From: F1-20-MAGs016 sp046086245
GTDB taxonomy: Bacteria > Planctomycetota > Planctomycetia > Pirellulales > UBA1268
DNA length: 9,202 bases
Direction: 5' to 3'
Assembly: GCA_046086245.1 (NCBI GenBank)
Contig: JBJSXB010000366.1
Coordinates: 1-9,202 of the forward strand
Each line of letters opens with the position of its first letter. Positions within the stretch are counted from its first letter, which is position 1. Made by a program: the position numbers and the translations under genes. The notes beneath the pieces are model-generated. The model ran no database searches, was not told the origin of the DNA, and saw nothing but the letters and a program-made list of their open reading frames with translations. Below are positions 1 through 6,725 of this stretch, one piece after another.

Positions 1-1671
1 CTCGAGCCGGACGATCGCCGCTGCCTGATCTCGCTCTCCCGCGGCGGGGCCGACGCCGACGTGGTCCGCGAGTTCGACCTCGAGGCCAAGACCTTCGTCG
101 ACGACGGCTTCACCCTGCCGGAGGCCAAGAGCCGGGTGGCCTGGCGGACCGCCGACGAGCTCTTCGTGGCCACCGATTTCGGCCCCGGGTCGCTGACCAC
201 GTCGGGCTACCCGCGGGTGGTGAAGATCTGGCCCCGGGGCACCCCGCTGGCGGCGGCCGAGACGATCCACGAGGGTCGGCCCGACGACATGGCGGTGTCG
301 GCCTTCCGCGATCCGACCCCCGGCTTCGAGCGGGATTTCGTCGCGCGGCAGATCACCTTCTGGACGAACGAACTCTTCCTCCGCCGCGACGGCCGGCTCA
401 CGAAGATCGAGAAGCCCGACGACGCCAGCGCCGCCGTGCACCGCCAGTGGCTCCTGATCGAGCTGCGGACGCCGTGGACCGTCGGCGACCGGACGTATCC
501 GGCCGGCGGCCTCCTCGCCGCCGACTTCGAGGCCTTCCTGCGGGGCGACCGCACGCTGGAGGTGCTCTTCGCGCCGACGGATCGCGCGTCGCTGACGGCC
601 TGGTCCGCCACGCGGCATCACCTGCTCCTCAGCGTGCTCGACAACGTCCGCAGCCGGGTGGAGGTACTCTCCTGGGCCGACGGCCGCTGGCGGCGGGCGC
701 CGCTCGCCGGCGTGCCGGAGTTCGGCACGGCCACGGTCACCCCGGTGGACGAGATCGAGTCGGACGACTACTGGCTCGTCACCTCGAGCCCGCTGGAGCC
801 GTCGACCTTGTCCCTGGGCTCGGCGGCCCGGCCCGACGAGCCGCCCGAGAAGCTCAAGCAGACGCCCGCATTCTTCGCGGCGGCGGGCCTCGAGGTTGCG
901 CAGCACGAGGCGGTGTCAGAGGACGGCACGCGGATCCCGTACTTCCAGATCGGACCGCGGGGCCTGCCGGCGGACGGCTCGACGCCCACGCTCCTCTACG
1001 GCTACGGCGGCTTCGAGATTCCCCTGGTGCCCAGTTACAACCCCGTCACGGGGGCGGCGTGGCTGGAGCAGGGCCGCGTCTACGCGATCGCCAACATCCG
1101 CGGCGGGGGAGAGTTCGGGCCGCGATGGCACCAGGCGGCCCTCAAGGACCGCCGGCCTCGCGCGTACGAAGACTTCATCGCGGTGGCCGAAGACCTGATC
1201 CACCGCCGCGTCACGTCGCCGCCGCGGCTGGGCATCATGGGAGGCAGCAACGGCGGCCTGCTGGTGGGCAACATGCTCACCCTGCGGCCCGACCTGTTCG
1301 GGGCGATCGTCTGCCAGGTGCCGCTGCTCGACATGCGCCGGTTCAACAAGCTGCTCGCGGGGGCGAGTTGGATGGGGGAGTACGGTGATCCCGACAAGCC
1401 CGAGGAATGGGACTTCATCCGCAGATTCTCCCCCTACCACAACGTAACGCGGGATCGCGATTACCCGCCGATCCTCATCATGACCTCGACGCGGGACGAT
1501 CGGGTGCACCCCGGCCATGCCCGGAAGATGGCCGCCCGGCTGGAGGAGTACGGGAAGAACGTTCTTTCCTACGAGAACATCGAGGGCGGACACGGCGGTG
1601 CGGCGGACAATCGCCAGCGGGCGTTCATGGACGCCCTCGGATGGACGTTCCTGGAGAGGGAACTGCGCTGA
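1..1671 (+). CDS. Prolyl oligopeptidase family serine peptidase (S9A), 5'-truncated by window edge
   Basis: Serine peptidase of the prolyl oligopeptidase family, which cleaves short peptides, classically after proline. The reading frame is open from base 1 with no stop, and the first 20 codons (LEPDDRRCLISLSRGG...) read as family sequence, so the true start lies off the left edge; the GTG at 61 is internal. 556 residues are visible, against roughly 680-720 for full-length members. The N-terminal half is the beta-propeller remnant. The C-terminal alpha/beta-hydrolase domain carries GYGGFE (334-339), NIRGGGEFGPRWH (365-377), and the triad Ser416 in GGSNGG (codon 1246-1248), Asp499 in TRDDRV (1495-1497) and His531 in GGHGG (1591-1593); Arg501 of DDRV matches the conserved substrate-binding arginine. 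Any signal peptide would be off-window. It converges on nnrE with a 70-bp gap. Family assignment is secure; exact substrate unknown. Confidence 0.95.
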   Translation, partial: LEPDDRRCLISLSRGGADADVVREFDLEAKTFVDDGFTLPEAKSRVAWRTADELFVATDFGPGSLTTSGYPRVVKIWPRGTPLAAAETIHEGRPDDMAVSAFRDPTPGFERDFVARQITFWTNELFLRRDGRLTKIEKPDDASAAVHRQWLLIELRTPWTVGDRTYPAGGLLAADFEAFLRGDRTLEVLFAPTDRASLTAWSATRHHLLLSVLDNVRSRVEVLSWADGRWRRAPLAGVPEFGTATVTPVDEIESDDYWLVTSSPLEPSTLSLGSAARPDEPPEKLKQTPAFFAAAGLEVAQHEAVSEDGTRIPYFQIGPRGLPADGSTPTLLYGYGGFEIPLVPSYNPVTGAAWLEQGRVYAIANIRGGGEFGPRWHQAALKDRRPRAYEDFIAVAEDLIHRRVTSPPRLGIMGGSNGGLLVGNMLTLRPDLFGAIVCQVPLLDMRRFNKLLAGASWMGEYGDPDKPEEWDFIRRFSPYHNVTRDRDYPPILIMTSTRDDRVHPGHARKMAARLEEYGKNVLSYENIEGGHGGAADNRQRAFMDALGWTFLERELR

Positions 1672-1715
1672 TCCGACCGTCGTGGATCCGGCGCGCCCGT
1701 CCGTGCGATACCGCG

Positions 1716-1735
1716 GGGGAGGGGCGGGCGTCCCC
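1716..1735. terminator. Weak GC-rich hairpin between convergent genes
   Basis: In the 70-bp gap between two convergent stop codons, GGGGA (1716-1720) can pair with TCCCC (1731-1735) around a 10-base loop; one more C-G pair is possible with a bulge. No T-tract follows on either strand. Position is what one expects for a bidirectional terminator, but the stem is short and the region so GC-rich that it could arise by chance. Confidence 0.2.
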
Positions 1736-1741
1736 GGCCCG

Positions 1742-2425
1742 TCAGGGCACCAGGCCGAAGGCGCGCCGCAGCGCCAGCGGCGCGCCGATGTCGAGCACGT
1801 GAACGCTGCCGGTGAAGGCCTCGGCCTCCGGCACCACCAGGCCCGGCTTGAAGGCGACGAAGGTGCCGGTCGCGTGGGCCTCGATGCAGGGACCGGCAGC
1901 GACACCCGTGTCGGCGTCGAGTCCCGAGGGGACGTCGACGGCAAATACGGCGGTGCTGGCGCGACGACTGGCGGCGTTGATCGCCTCGATCGCCGTCGCG
2001 ACCGCACCGCGCGGCGCGCCTTCGGCACCGGTCCCGAGGAGCGCGTCGACCACCCAGACGACGCCCTCGAGCGCCAGACGCCAGGCCTCCGGGGTGCCGT
2101 CCGGCATGAAGTGCAACGGGATTCCTGCGCGGCGCACCACTTCCAGGTTGCATGCGGCGTCGCCGCCGAACCGTTCCGCCGCGGCGGCCACCAGCACGCG
2201 CACCTCGTGGCCGAGGTTTTGCAGGTGACGGGCGATCACCAGACCGTCACCGCCGTTGTTTCCCGATCCGCAGACCACGGCGACCGGGCCCGCCCCGAAG
2301 GCGTCGTGAGCCAGAAGGGCGGCGGCCCGACCGGCGTTCTCCATGAGAACGATGCCGGGGATGGCGTGGTCGTCGATCGCGCGGCGATCGAACTCGCGCA
2401 CCTGGGCGCACGACAACGTCTGCAT
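1742..2425 (-). CDS. nnrE: NAD(P)H-hydrate epimerase (YjeF N-terminal domain)
   Basis: Epimerises the R and S forms of damaged, hydrated NAD(P)H so that a partner dehydratase (NnrD) can restore the cofactor; cytosolic metabolite repair. The 227-residue protein has the hallmarks of the YjeF_N fold: LMENAGRAAA (28-37), the glycine-rich GSGNNGGDG (53-61), DALLGTG (127-133), and VDVPSGLDADTG (163-174). The start at 2425 (MQTLSCAQVREFD) is chosen over the longer frame to 2503 because it matches the usual family N-terminus and has GGAG at 2437-2434, 8 nt upstream. It is a stand-alone epimerase; many bacteria fuse this domain to the NnrD kinase-like domain, so NnrD should be encoded elsewhere. It lies 81 bp behind the metallopeptidase gene on the same strand and may be cotranscribed. 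Nothing looks broken. Confidence 0.93.
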   Translation of the reverse strand: MQTLSCAQVREFDRRAIDDHAIPGIVLMENAGRAAALLAHDAFGAGPVAVVCGSGNNGGDGLVIARHLQNLGHEVRVLVAAAAERFGGDAACNLEVVRRAGIPLHFMPDGTPEAWRLALEGVVWVVDALLGTGAEGAPRGAVATAIEAINAASRRASTAVFAVDVPSGLDADTGVAAGPCIEAHATGTFVAFKPGLVVPEAEAFTGSVHVLDIGAPLALRRAFGLVP

Positions 2426-2433
2426 CGACAAGG

Positions 2434-2437
2434 CTCC
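2434..2437 (-). promoter_or_regulatory. Ribosome binding site for nnrE
   Basis: Minus-strand GGAG, 8 nt before the ATG at 2425. It supports this start over the in-frame ATG at 2503. Confidence 0.55.
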
Positions 2438-2506
2438 GGGCGACCGGGGGTCGGAAGAGGACGATTCTACGCCGTGGCGGCCGCTCCGTCGGGCCGCCGG
2501 CACCCG

Positions 2507-3379
2507 TCAGTCGGGCACCGTCTCCCCGAAGGCGGCGGCGATCGCATCGACGGTCGCCCGCCGTTCGGCCGGCAGGCTGCGCCGCCAGTCGGCGAGATAG
2601 CGGGCGAATGGTTGCGGCGCCGTGGGCATGGCGTCGTTGATCCGCGGCACGGCGGCCCAATGGTGCGGCTGGTCCTCGAACAGTGGCAGCAACGCCGCCG
2701 CGACCACCGTGTTGCGCTCCCGGTCGGTCGCGACGGTGGCCAGGGCGTCGCGATTGACGCGGTACCACTCGGCGAGCGACGTCCCTTCGGGCAGCCGAGC
2801 GGCGGCGATCCGTTCGTCGGCGTACGCGCCGAGATGGACCGCGTAGGAACGCCAGTTGGGGTATGGCGGATCGGTTTTCCACGTGGTCGCCATCCGCCGC
2901 AGCACGAACAAACTCGCCATCTCACAGAGCGATTCCTCGAACCATTGGTTGCCGGTCGGGTCGCGGTCGTAACGGCAAAGCACGTGGCAGACCTCGTGGG
3001 CGAATTGGTAGGCGTACTGCGACCAGAGATTGCCGCCGGTATTGAGCCGGATCCGCACCAAGCCGGCGGGACCGCGCTGATGGAGAACGATCGGACCGCC
3101 CCGCGCCCGTACTTCGAGAGGGGGCATCGCGGCGTCCGGCACCTCGGCGAGGAGTGCCGCCGCGGCGCTGCCGAGCACGCGGCGCACGTCCTCGGGCACC
3201 GCCCCTTCCCACTCGCCTTCGTCGGCGAGGGTGATCTCGATCGCCGTCAGGACCGCCGGCCGCTCGGTGCCCGCAGCGGTTCGCGCCATCCAGACGAGGT
3301 ACGCTCCCGGGAGCGCCGTTCCGGCCGCCAGCAGGATCACGCCGATCGCCGCCGCCCCGGTCCCGCGCACCGTCTTCAT
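2507..3379 (-). CDS. Membrane-anchored or secreted HExxH metallopeptidase-like protein
   Basis: 290-residue protein of unrecognised family. Residues about 9-31 (AAAIGVILLAAG...YLVWM) form a hydrophobic segment near the N-terminus, either an uncleaved anchor or a signal peptide, so the rest is probably outside the cytoplasm. The centre has HEVCH (128-132) followed by WFEESLCE (146-153). The HExxH plus a downstream WFxE is the arrangement of gluzincin zinc peptidases, with His128 and His132 as metal ligands, Glu129 as general base and Glu149 (or Glu148) as third ligand; the 17-residue spacing from His132 fits. Substrate unknown. The ATG at 3379 overlaps the TGA of the upstream TIM-barrel gene as ATGA, and no clear Shine-Dalgarno precedes it, so translation is probably coupled to that gene. 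The longer frame up to 3745 is antisense-like sequence over the upstream gene and is rejected. Catalytic activity is inferred from the motif only. Confidence 0.8.
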   Translation of the reverse strand: MKTVRGTGAAAIGVILLAAGTALPGAYLVWMARTAAGTERPAVLTAIEITLADEGEWEGAVPEDVRRVLGSAAAALLAEVPDAAMPPLEVRARGGPIVLHQRGPAGLVRIRLNTGGNLWSQYAYQFAHEVCHVLCRYDRDPTGNQWFEESLCEMASLFVLRRMATTWKTDPPYPNWRSYAVHLGAYADERIAAARLPEGTSLAEWYRVNRDALATVATDRERNTVVAAALLPLFEDQPHHWAAVPRINDAMPTAPQPFARYLADWRRSLPAERRATVDAIAAAFGETVPD

Positions 3380-4494
3380 GCCGTCCGCACCCCGAGTCCG
3401 AGGACGTCGCGGCAATAGGCGATGCTTCGGGAGAGTTCGTCGAGTTGGTACCGGCGCTCCGCGTCGGGGCGGCCGTCGCCGTCGGGGGGGCGGAACGGAT
3501 CGATCGGCCTGCCGCGCGTGGCGACGGCGAGAAACGCCGCCAGGTCGGCCGCCCGGGCGGCGGGATAGGGCTTCCAGAAATCGGCACGGTAGATCGGCAA
3601 CCGCCGTGGGAAACCCGAGATCGTCTCGATCTGCACGCGCACCCCGCGGCAGGTCTCCGCGAACAGATCGAAGAAGGCCGGCAGGTCGACGCACCCCTCT
3701 CCCATCGCGGTCCACTGGGCGACGACGCCGTCGCCGTCGGTCCACAGCATCGTGTCGCGGAGACTCGTCGTGACCACGTAGGGAGCCAGCGTCGCCAGGG
3801 CTCGGATCGGGTCTTCGAGTGTCCAGCAGGCGTTGCCGGAGTCGAAATTGACCCCCACGAAGTCCGGACCGGCTTCCTCGACCAGCGCCCGGAGTTCACG
3901 AGACTGCATGTCGCCGGCATGGTTCTCCACGGCGATCCGCACGCCGGCGTCGATGGCCCGGGATCGCTGGCTGCGCAGCACCTTCACGGTGTCGGCGATC
4001 CGGGCCTCGATGCCGCCCGGCGTGGTGCGGTCGGCCTGATTGCCGAGGATCACGCGAAACGCCGGGGAGCCGAGCGCCTTGGCCATGCGGATGCCGAGCG
4101 CCAGATGTTCCTCGGCGCTGCCCCAATCGGCCTTGAACGTGGTCGAGGTGGGGCAGATGCTCCACGATCCCAACTCGATCGCCACACCGCGATCGGCCGC
4201 GTAGGCGCGCAGGTCGGTCAGCGGGCGGTCGTCGAACTTCCCCTCCAGCGGACCGAAATCGGTGATGAACAGGGCGTCGCAGCCGAGGCTGTCGGCGTGG
4301 TCGACGAGTCGCCGGGCGTTCCATCCGGTGGCACGGACGGCGAAATTGTCGAAGCCGAGCGGGATTCCCCGCCGGGTCGGGGCCGACGGCGCGGCCACGG
4401 CTCCGCCGGCCGCGAGTGCCGGCAGCACCAGCCCGTGGAAGGCGCGACGGGATGGACGCGGGGGGCGACGTGATGGGGGATCGATCAGGGCCAT
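3376..4494 (-). CDS. Tat-exported sugar phosphate isomerase/epimerase-like TIM-barrel protein
   Basis: 372-residue member of the xylose-isomerase-like / AP endonuclease 2 TIM-barrel superfamily (COG1082 type). The N-terminus has a twin-arginine signal, SRRAFHGL (15-22), followed by a hydrophobic Ala/Leu/Gly stretch ending near 36, predicting folded export with a bound metal. The barrel carries typical motifs: GFDNFAVR (47-54), the strand-end VENHAGD (189-195), NFDSGNA (216-222) and MGEGCVD (264-270), giving candidate metal or catalytic residues Glu190, Asp218 and Glu266. The histidine often seen as DxGH is Asn221 here. The start at 4494 is preceded by GGAGG at 4504-4500, which excludes the longer frame to 4539. 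Its TGA overlaps the ATG of the metallopeptidase gene. The substrate, probably a sugar or sugar-derived compound, cannot be read from sequence. Confidence 0.87.
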   Translation of the reverse strand: MALIDPPSRRPPRPSRRAFHGLVLPALAAGGAVAAPSAPTRRGIPLGFDNFAVRATGWNARRLVDHADSLGCDALFITDFGPLEGKFDDRPLTDLRAYAADRGVAIELGSWSICPTSTTFKADWGSAEEHLALGIRMAKALGSPAFRVILGNQADRTTPGGIEARIADTVKVLRSQRSRAIDAGVRIAVENHAGDMQSRELRALVEEAGPDFVGVNFDSGNACWTLEDPIRALATLAPYVVTTSLRDTMLWTDGDGVVAQWTAMGEGCVDLPAFFDLFAETCRGVRVQIETISGFPRRLPIYRADFWKPYPAARAADLAAFLAVATRGRPIDPFRPPDGDGRPDAERRYQLDELSRSIAYCRDVLGLGVRTA

Positions 4495-4499
4495 GTCTC

Positions 4500-4504
4500 C
4501 CTCC
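4500..4504 (-). promoter_or_regulatory. Ribosome binding site for the Tat TIM-barrel gene
   Basis: Minus-strand GGAGG (within GGGAGGGAG) 5 nt before the ATG at 4494. It fixes the start so that the twin-arginine motif lies near the N-terminus. Confidence 0.7.
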
Positions 4505-4586
4505 CGACGAGTGCGACGGCGATCGTTTCCGACACACACTCTCCGCAGGCGCGTAGGCGACGACGGTGCCCCATGACCACGGCCCG

Positions 4587-6134
4587 CTAACCCTCGAGAA
4601 TCCCCAGGCGGAGCAACTGCGGTACCAGCGTCCCCTCGACCGCCGCGGCCGCCCGCGCGAGGATTGCCTGGCGTTCGCCGGCGTCGGTGACCGGTTGCCG
4701 ATCGCGCTCGAACGATCGCCCCACGGCCGTCATCCGTGCCGCGACCCGCTCGACCAATCCGTCCCTGCCGCCGACGACCAGTTCGTGGATGAAGGCCGCG
4801 TCGAGATCGCCGAGCACGCAGCCCGTGCCGGTGACGGGGCTCGCCAAGGCCACCGGGCGACCGGCCAGGAGATCGGTTGCCAGCAGCGACCGGTTGAACG
4901 GTAGCGAGATCCTCGGCACGGCCTCGCCCGACAGGGGCACCGACGCGGGCACCGGATGCATCGTGACCTCGAGCAATCCGGTGGCGACGCCGGCATCGAC
5001 CGCTCGGACGATGCCTTCGTCGGCGATGCCGGTGGGGCGCAGGGCCATCACGATGTCCGAAAGGTGGCGACCGCCTCCGCGCAACAGATCGACGAGGGTG
5101 TCGTACAGCGGACCTTTGGTGGTCGAGGTGACGATGCCGAGATTGGACTCGTGCGGAAGCGTGGCGTCGATCCGCGCGAGGCCGTAGCAGAGGTCGTCGG
5201 CGTTGGCGAGCCGATCGCCGACCGAGGGGAGCGGAGCCGGGCGGCGCCCGTAGACGTCCCAGCGGAACGCCGTGTTGGCGCAGAAGTCCTTGTGGGCTTC
5301 GCTCACCAGCCGGTCGGACGTGGTGCGGAACAATTCCTGGAATTCGGGAAGGACGCAGAGATCCCAGAAGTTCGTGTGGATCGGCAGGCTGCCCACGTAG
5401 TCGAGACCGATGCCGCGCATGGCTCCGGCGACGTCGGCGAAGTAGAAGCTCGTCCAGTGGTCGTTGAGGTATTCGTGGGCCAGGTAGCGGACGTCGAGCG
5501 CCTTGAGGGCGTCCACGTACGCCGCGGCACGGGGGTTGTCGGTGAAGTAGCGGGCCTGTTTGTCGCGGATGTAGATGAGATAGCTGACGGCGTCGCGGAT
5601 CCGCTGCACGCTGTCACCCTGCCGGAGGGCCGCGTACTGACGGAGGATGCCACGGATCGGTTGGAGGTGCGCCCAGCCGGGCATCGCGTTGTAGCTCACC
5701 AACAGCAGCCCGCCCGGCGCGAGGTGCTTGTCCACCACGGTACGGATCTGCTCGCGCACCTCTTCCGCGACCCAGCTGTAGACGCCGTGGATCGCGATGA
5801 AGGAGCACGGCCCGACGTCGTCCGGCATGCTCGCGAAGTCGGCCGTGATCACCCGCGCGTTCGACAGGCCGCCGGCGGCGATGTCGCGCTCGGCGACCGC
5901 GGTATGCCGCGGATTGACGTCGACGCCGATGAACTCGCCGCCGGGATCGGCCGCCGCCAGGGTCGTGAACACGCGCCCCAGGCCGCAGCCGAGTTCGAGG
6001 TAGCGATACCCCTTGGCCGGAGGAGGGGCGATCCGGTTGAGCGTCGCGACGTACCGCAGCAGTACCGGTGCCATCGAGGGGTAGAATCCCGGCACGTAGC
6101 TGACGTCGGTGATGTAGCCGGCGGCGTTGGCCAT
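4587..6134 (-). CDS. Class I SAM-dependent methyltransferase with methyltransferase regulatory domain (PKMT-like)
   Basis: 515-residue protein. Residues about 40-150 form a Rossmann-type SAM-binding domain: ELGCGLGR (47-54, motif I), IGVDVNP (69-75, motif II acidic residue), ITADF (96-100) and PGGLLLVSYN (140-149). After it, about 215-300 (YLAHEYLNDHW...YFADVAGAMRGIGLDYVGS) matches the methyltransferase regulatory domain (PF10119 type). The remaining about 200 residues would correspond to the C-terminal winged-helix part of the rickettsial protein-lysine methyltransferases PKMT1/PKMT2, which have this domain order and similar length and methylate the surface protein OmpB. A protein-lysine substrate here is inference. 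Start: ATG at 6134 (MANAAGYITD) is preferred; ATG at 6164 would add ten residues. Neither has a strong Shine-Dalgarno. The gene diverges from the cytochrome gene and lies 92 bp ahead of the TIM-barrel gene. The same frame runs open to 6671, but that part lies antisense to the cytochrome. Confidence 0.88.
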   Translation of the reverse strand: MANAAGYITDVSYVPGFYPSMAPVLLRYVATLNRIAPPPAKGYRYLELGCGLGRVFTTLAAADPGGEFIGVDVNPRHTAVAERDIAAGGLSNARVITADFASMPDDVGPCSFIAIHGVYSWVAEEVREQIRTVVDKHLAPGGLLLVSYNAMPGWAHLQPIRGILRQYAALRQGDSVQRIRDAVSYLIYIRDKQARYFTDNPRAAAYVDALKALDVRYLAHEYLNDHWTSFYFADVAGAMRGIGLDYVGSLPIHTNFWDLCVLPEFQELFRTTSDRLVSEAHKDFCANTAFRWDVYGRRPAPLPSVGDRLANADDLCYGLARIDATLPHESNLGIVTSTTKGPLYDTLVDLLRGGGRHLSDIVMALRPTGIADEGIVRAVDAGVATGLLEVTMHPVPASVPLSGEAVPRISLPFNRSLLATDLLAGRPVALASPVTGTGCVLGDLDAAFIHELVVGGRDGLVERVAARMTAVGRSFERDRQPVTDAGERQAILARAAAAVEGTLVPQLLRLGILEG

Positions 6135-6159
6135 GGGATTTTCCGGAGCGCGGCATGGC

Positions 6160-6165
6160 AGCATA
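6160..6165 (-). promoter_or_regulatory. Possible -10 element for the methyltransferase gene
   Basis: Minus-strand TATGCT (4 of 6 to TATAAT), 25 bases before the ATG at 6134, in an AT-enriched patch of the divergent intergenic region. No good -35 is seen 16-18 nt upstream. If real it would favour the start at 6134 over 6164. Confidence 0.2.
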
Positions 6166-6190
6166 CCATTCCGGCGGTTGATCGACGTCG

Positions 6191-6200
6191 TCGTCGACGA
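6191..6200. promoter_or_regulatory. Perfect 10-bp palindrome in the divergent intergenic region
   Basis: TCGTCGACGA is its own reverse complement and lies near the middle of the 114-bp gap between the methyltransferase (start 6134) and the cytochrome (start 6249), where an operator serving both promoters would be expected. It sits in a run of GTC/GAC repeats, so low complexity could explain it. No regulator is encoded nearby. Confidence 0.25.
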
Positions 6201-6235
6201 TACCGACGCCGGTCGTTTCGGCGTCCTTGTTCTTC

Positions 6236-6240
6236 GGAGG
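6236..6240 (+). promoter_or_regulatory. Ribosome binding site for the cytochrome gene
   Basis: Perfect GGAGG, 8 nt before the ATG at 6249. It decides the start within a frame that is open much further upstream. Confidence 0.75.
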
Positions 6241-6248
6241 CTTTCATC

Positions 6249-6710
6249 ATGGTTCGCTCCCCATCGGTCGACGATGCCCGCACTCGCCGCCGCCGGCCAT
6301 CGCCCTGGCGCCTGCCGATCGTGGCGGCGACCCTCGCCGCGCTCGGTCTTGGTTGGGTGGTCGTCCGTGGCCAGGACGCTCCGCGTGCCGACGACGTGGC
6401 GATCTTCATGCGCGCGAAGCTGAACCACGCGCAGCACGTCTTCGAGGGTCTGGCCCTCGCCGATTACGACCTCATCCGGCGCGGTGCCCACGACCTCGCG
6501 CTCGCCAGCCAGGCCTCCAGTTGGCAGGTGTTGCAGACGCCGGAATACGCGCGGCACAGTGCCGAATTTCGTCGCAGTTGCGAGGCCTTGCGATCGGCTG
6601 CCGACGCGAAGAACCTCGATGGCGCGGCGTTGGCCTGGATGGAGGTGACGATGAAGTGCATCCAGTGCCATCGCTACGTCCGTGACGAGCGCGATCCGCC
6701 GGCCAGATGA
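6249..6710 (+). CDS. Small c-type cytochrome, cytochrome c'-like, with N-terminal anchor
   Basis: 153-residue protein with an arginine-rich N-terminus (RTRRRR, 11-16), a hydrophobic segment at about 22-39 (signal peptide or anchor) and a single haem c site CIQCH (137-141) close to the C-terminus. The helical sequence between, FMRAKLNHAQ (53-62) through EFRRSCEAL (106-114) to KNLDGAALAWMEVTMKCIQCH, has the layout of four-helix-bundle cytochromes c'/c-556, where the haem motif is in the last helix. His141 is the proximal ligand; Met54, His60 or His63 in the first helix is the candidate distal ligand. It would act outside the cytoplasmic membrane in electron transfer or gas/ligand binding; the partner is unknown. 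The start at 6249 is fixed by GGAGG 8 nt upstream. The open frame back to 4956 is antisense to the methyltransferase. It ends 15 bp from the stop of the converging glycosyltransferase. Confidence 0.87.
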   Translation: MVRSPSVDDARTRRRRPSPWRLPIVAATLAALGLGWVVVRGQDAPRADDVAIFMRAKLNHAQHVFEGLALADYDLIRRGAHDLALASQASSWQVLQTPEYARHSAEFRRSCEALRSAADAKNLDGAALAWMEVTMKCIQCHRYVRDERDPPAR

Positions 6711-6725
6711 CCGCGCGACGGCGGC

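Noticed and set aside
916..2028. 370-codon minus-strand frame across the prolyl oligopeptidase 3' end
   Set aside because: Antisense to catalytic-domain sequence with an intact triad; composition is shadow-like.
1517..3418. 633-codon open frame on the plus strand across nnrE and the HExxH gene
   Set aside because: Antisense to two well-supported genes; its product is Arg/Gly/His-rich and shows no domain. Long shadow frames are expected where third codon positions are nearly all G or C.
4956..6248. Plus-strand open frame extending the cytochrome gene far upstream
   Set aside because: It is antisense to the methyltransferase; the cytochrome has a perfect GGAGG and ATG at 6249 followed at once by a signal/anchor segment.
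6135..6671. Longer version of the methyltransferase frame, up to 694 residues
   Set aside because: The added part lies antisense to the cytochrome and shows no family sequence; MANAAGYITD fits the family start.
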